Of a stretch of DNA of 53,452 nucleotides, positions 51,304 to 53,452 are shown in pieces. A program made the position numbers and the translations under genes. Within the stretch, counting starts at the first letter, position 1, and every line of letters starts with the position of its first letter. Source of the stretch: Saccharospirillaceae bacterium (GTDB taxonomy: Bacteria; Pseudomonadota; Gammaproteobacteria; Pseudomonadales; Natronospirillaceae); contig SKIB01000098.1 of assembly GCA_007116635.1 (NCBI GenBank), positions 1 to 53,452 of the forward strand. The letters are read 5' to 3'. Below the pieces are notes generated by a model. That model did not search any database, was not told the origin of the DNA, and saw only the letters and a program-made list of their open reading frames with translations.

Positions 51304-52258
51304 GTTTGATGGTCCAGCTTTGCCATTGTTGCCACAATTCTGCCTTGAAATCTGGCATGGCCAGAAGCTGCGACAAGTTAGGTATGGCTAAAACCGGCAC
51401 ATCCATCAAGCGCCCTTGCTGCCAGAGTTCAACTTCTTGGCTGCGCAGAAAGTAACTCTGGGCTCGCTCGCCCGCCAGCAGCACTCGTTCTGGCTTATAT
51501 TGCTGCAGGTATTGCAACAACTTATGGCGTACATACTCCAGAGCCTTTTGCGAACACTGATCGACCATGGGATTGGGAAACACCGGCCAGTCCAACTGTT
51601 GAATTAACTGACTCTGAGCTGTAACGCCACGACAAACAGACAAAATATTGGTCGCCAGTTGCAATAAACGCTCACGCTGTTGCTGATTGAGCACCTTTGG
51701 ACAGTCGTCAATCAACAGCAAGGACTCATGATGATGAAACCAGAAACGAAGCTCAGGCCTATCGTCCGTGGCAAAACCGGGAACCAAGACTTCATCGGGC
51801 AAAGCCATGTTTTGAGCTTGAGCGCCAAGGACCAACTGTTCGCTCAGGCGCAACGGCTGAGAGTTGGCACCGGCCAGGGTTGTAGCATTCGACAACTCCG
51901 GCCCCGGCCCCCTGATCTGGGTATGCGCAGCAGGGGCTTGATGAGTTAGCCCTGAGTCCGGCGGCGAAGCATTGCCAGAGTTTAGGATAGAGCTGACCCC
52001 TGACCCAGCAATAATGGACTGCTGTGCAGCGTCGCCAGCCTGGGCAATAAACTCAGCCGTCGGCACTGTTAAACCATGAGAGGCCAAACCATGAGAGGCC
52101 AAAGCTCGAGAGGCATCCTGATCGACAGGTTGGCGATCAGTGACGAACTGACCAAGATTGATTGGCCCCGCAGCAGGCATCTGTATCCGACGCCCCCAGA
52201 CGGGAATGCCTAAGGCCGCAAGGTAGGCGCGTCGATCTTGTTCAAGCAATCGGGACAT
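51293..52258 (-). CDS. Long HolD-like protein (DNA polymerase III psi subunit candidate)
   Basis: Protein of 321 aa upstream of rimI, the position of holD. Residues about 8-23 (DRRAYLAALGIPVWGRR) resemble the psi N-terminal peptide of E. coli (RRDWQLQQLGITQWSLRR), which binds the clamp loader. A Pro/Ala/Ser/Gly-rich linker follows (about 25-165, including a tandem repeat), then a globular C-terminal domain (about 170-315) with PELRFWFHHHESLLLIDD, ERVLLAGERAQSYFL and VPVLAIPNLSQLLAMPDFKAE-like features reminiscent of uracil-DNA-glycosylase folds. E. coli psi is only 137 aa. Assignment rests on the motif and synteny. Confidence 0.65.
   Translation of the reverse strand: MSRLLEQDRRAYLAALGIPVWGRRIQMPAAGPINLGQFVTDRQPVDQDASRALASHGLASHGLTVPTAEFIAQAGDAAQQSIIAGSGVSSILNSGNASPPDSGLTHQAPAAHTQIRGPGPELSNATTLAGANSQPLRLSEQLVLGAQAQNMALPDEVLVPGFATDDRPELRFWFHHHESLLLIDDCPKVLNQQQRERLLQLATNILSVCRGVTAQSQLIQQLDWPVFPNPMVDQCSQKALEYVRHKLLQYLQQYKPERVLLAGERAQSYFLRSQEVELWQQGRLMDVPVLAIPNLSQLLAMPDFKAELWQQWQSWTIKHER
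52071..52115. repeat. 15-bp tandem repeat inside the holD-like linker
   Basis: AAACCATGAGAGGCC occurs twice in a row (52071-52085, 52086-52100), with a third degraded copy at 52101-52115. It encodes repeated ASHGL in the flexible linker, keeping the frame. Confidence 0.85.
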
Positions 52259-52359
52259 GGACTGAATCTAGCAATAAAAATCACATGATAACAAGATGCA
52301 GCTAGCTTAGACATCTACTAAAAGTAAAAGTGCAAAAGGGTGCAGCCGAGGCATCGCTA

Positions 52360-53403
52360 TCATTGAGGAGTGGATGCCATCTGGTGCCAAAAGTAAGCCA
52401 AAGCCCATTCAACGCCCTGGGCATAACTCTTGAGCCCCTGCTCGACACCGGATTGCTGTAAATACTGGTCGTAGACCTGCCAAACTTGCTGAGCCACCGG
52501 GGCGGCGCGCTCGACCTGCACCTCAAATTGCTGGCGGTAGGCGCGGATACAGCCCAAGTCTTTACGAACCTTGGAGGACAACAAATCATGATCCGTTGCT
52601 TGCCACCAAAAAGCCAACCAACCCGCGTATTGCAGGGCGGGATCTTGCGCCTGCCAAAGGCTAATAAAGGCCAGCATGTCGGCCTCATGCTCCGGACCAA
52701 TGCCATTGGCATGAGCCAACTCATGAGCAATGACCATGGGCTTCAGACCTGGCGCTACATAGCGACTGACATGAGCCTGAGCCACCCAAGGGCTATAGAA
52801 ACCGGCAATGCGCAGGTCACGCAGCCAAGGACTGGCAAAGGGCTCGCGCACCGAACGCGCTGGACTTGGCAACCCGAGCCTGGCAAGACTTTGCTGCTGT
52901 GCAGCGCGGATATCAGTCACCAATTGCTGGTCAAAGTCGGGCGCAAAGCAAGATTGCTCGCCCAGCTGAGCACGCAAATCATTGGTCAAGACGCTGGCCT
53001 GCTGCCAAGCCTGTCGTTTGTCGTCCTCGCTCAGCCAACTGGTTAGCTGATAGTGCTCAACTAAGGGTTGGCGCCAGTAGTTCAAACCCCAAAGCAGCAC
53101 AAAGGAGGACCACAATAGGGCCAGGGTTAACAATAGATAATGGCAACTGAGCAGCAGTGACTTAAAAAAGCGGGTTCGCCAGGGCAGGCGAACAATGCAC
53201 CACAGCAGAACGAGCAGCAGCAGAGGAGCAAGCCACTCGCTTAGGGCAAAGGGAAAAAGAGAGCTGAAAAAGGCAGGCAACCAAACCAGCCAAGCAAAGC
53301 TGGTTTGACTGTAAAGACCCTCAACAAGGTCTGGCCGCTCAGGGGCTAACCACCAGAGCAAGCCAGACAACAGAGCCAGTGCGTAGGGCCATAGCCTCAG
53401 CAT
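52360..53403 (-). CDS. DUF3810 putative membrane zinc metallopeptidase
   Basis: Membrane protein of 347 aa. Three hydrophobic segments (about 5-20, 35-72, 80-108) precede a periplasmic or cytoplasmic domain with RIAGFYSPWVAQAHVSRY and the HExxH site HELAH (H227-H231) followed by GIGPEHEAD, as in the DUF3810 family. Also present is WGLNYWRQPL, a family landmark before the soluble domain. The metal ligands are complete, so I infer a metallopeptidase with unknown substrate. It starts four bases after an outer-membrane-type gene and has no clear ribosome site, implying translational coupling. Confidence 0.82.
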   Translation of the reverse strand: MLRLWPYALALLSGLLWWLAPERPDLVEGLYSQTSFAWLVWLPAFFSSLFPFALSEWLAPLLLLVLLWCIVRLPWRTRFFKSLLLSCHYLLLTLALLWSSFVLLWGLNYWRQPLVEHYQLTSWLSEDDKRQAWQQASVLTNDLRAQLGEQSCFAPDFDQQLVTDIRAAQQQSLARLGLPSPARSVREPFASPWLRDLRIAGFYSPWVAQAHVSRYVAPGLKPMVIAHELAHANGIGPEHEADMLAFISLWQAQDPALQYAGWLAFWWQATDHDLLSSKVRKDLGCIRAYRQQFEVQVERAAPVAQQVWQVYDQYLQQSGVEQGLKSYAQGVEWALAYFWHQMASTPQ

Positions 53404-53407
53404 CAGA

Positions 53408-53452
53408 TTACCACTGATAACCTAAGAAGAAGCCGGCGCCTAGACCGCCGAC
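53408..53452 (-). CDS. C-terminal end of an outer-membrane beta-barrel-type protein (partial)
   Basis: Only the last 14 codons are in the window: VGGLGAGFFLGYQW and a TAA stop. The alternating Gly/hydrophobic pattern ending in an aromatic residue is the outer-membrane barrel C-terminal signal. The rest lies beyond 53452. Confidence 0.55.
   Translation of the reverse strand, partial: VGGLGAGFFLGYQW

Overview
The window is a chromosomal segment of a gammaproteobacterium. Its gene order (oxyR-birA-coaX-SPOR gene-tRNA-Tyr/Gly/Thr/Trp-secE-nusG-rplKAJL-rpoBC-rpsLG-fusA-tuf-S10-spc-alpha) resembles Pseudomonadales/Oceanospirillales, as do the holD-rimI pair, RsmE, YdbS/YdbT-like, DUF2058 and DUF2750 proteins. 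The genus cannot be fixed from the sequence alone.

Layout. 1-4.4 kb: a TPR/coiled-coil EAL protein (+) converges on a polyamine pair (-), carboxynorspermidine dehydrogenase and NspC; the pair has an operator-like palindrome upstream and a terminator hairpin between the genes. 4.5-8.9 kb: YdbS/YdbT-like PH-domain membrane proteins, a VC0807-family membrane protein, a protein that looks like a decayed REP-associated (Y1) transposase, and rsmE. 9-13 kb: an S49 peptidase of SppA type carrying an apparent beta-barrel N-terminus, and an orphan lipoamide-dehydrogenase-like flavoprotein. 13-15.9 kb: an RRM protein, DUF2058, DUF2750 and a polysaccharide flippase.

15.9-46.2 kb is one uninterrupted minus-strand block of about 30 kb for transcription, translation and secretion. 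In order of transcription it holds four tRNAs, secE, nusG, rplK, rplA, rplJ, rplL, rpoB, rpoC, rpsL, rpsG, fusA, tuf, the S10 operon, the spc operon (including secY and rpmJ) and the alpha operon. Clear regulatory sites are the str promoter, the S10 promoter, the rplL-rpoB attenuator, the L10 leader, and terminators after tuf and rplQ. Unusual points are the absence of tuf between tRNA-Thr and tRNA-Trp, a very short S10 leader, a three-way-junction-like RNA in an enlarged rpsJ-rplC gap, and a perfect 14-bp hairpin between rpmJ and rpsM.

46.3-53.4 kb: a SPOR-like protein, coaX, birA and oxyR (-), an NlpE/META lipoprotein (+), rimI and a long HolD-like psi subunit (-), a DUF3810 putative membrane metalloprotease (-), and the last 14 codons of an outer-membrane-type protein. 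No insertion sequence, phage or CRISPR array is visible. The most unusual items are the rpsJ-rplC leader element, the barrel-SppA fusion, the decayed transposase-like gene and the large psi protein.
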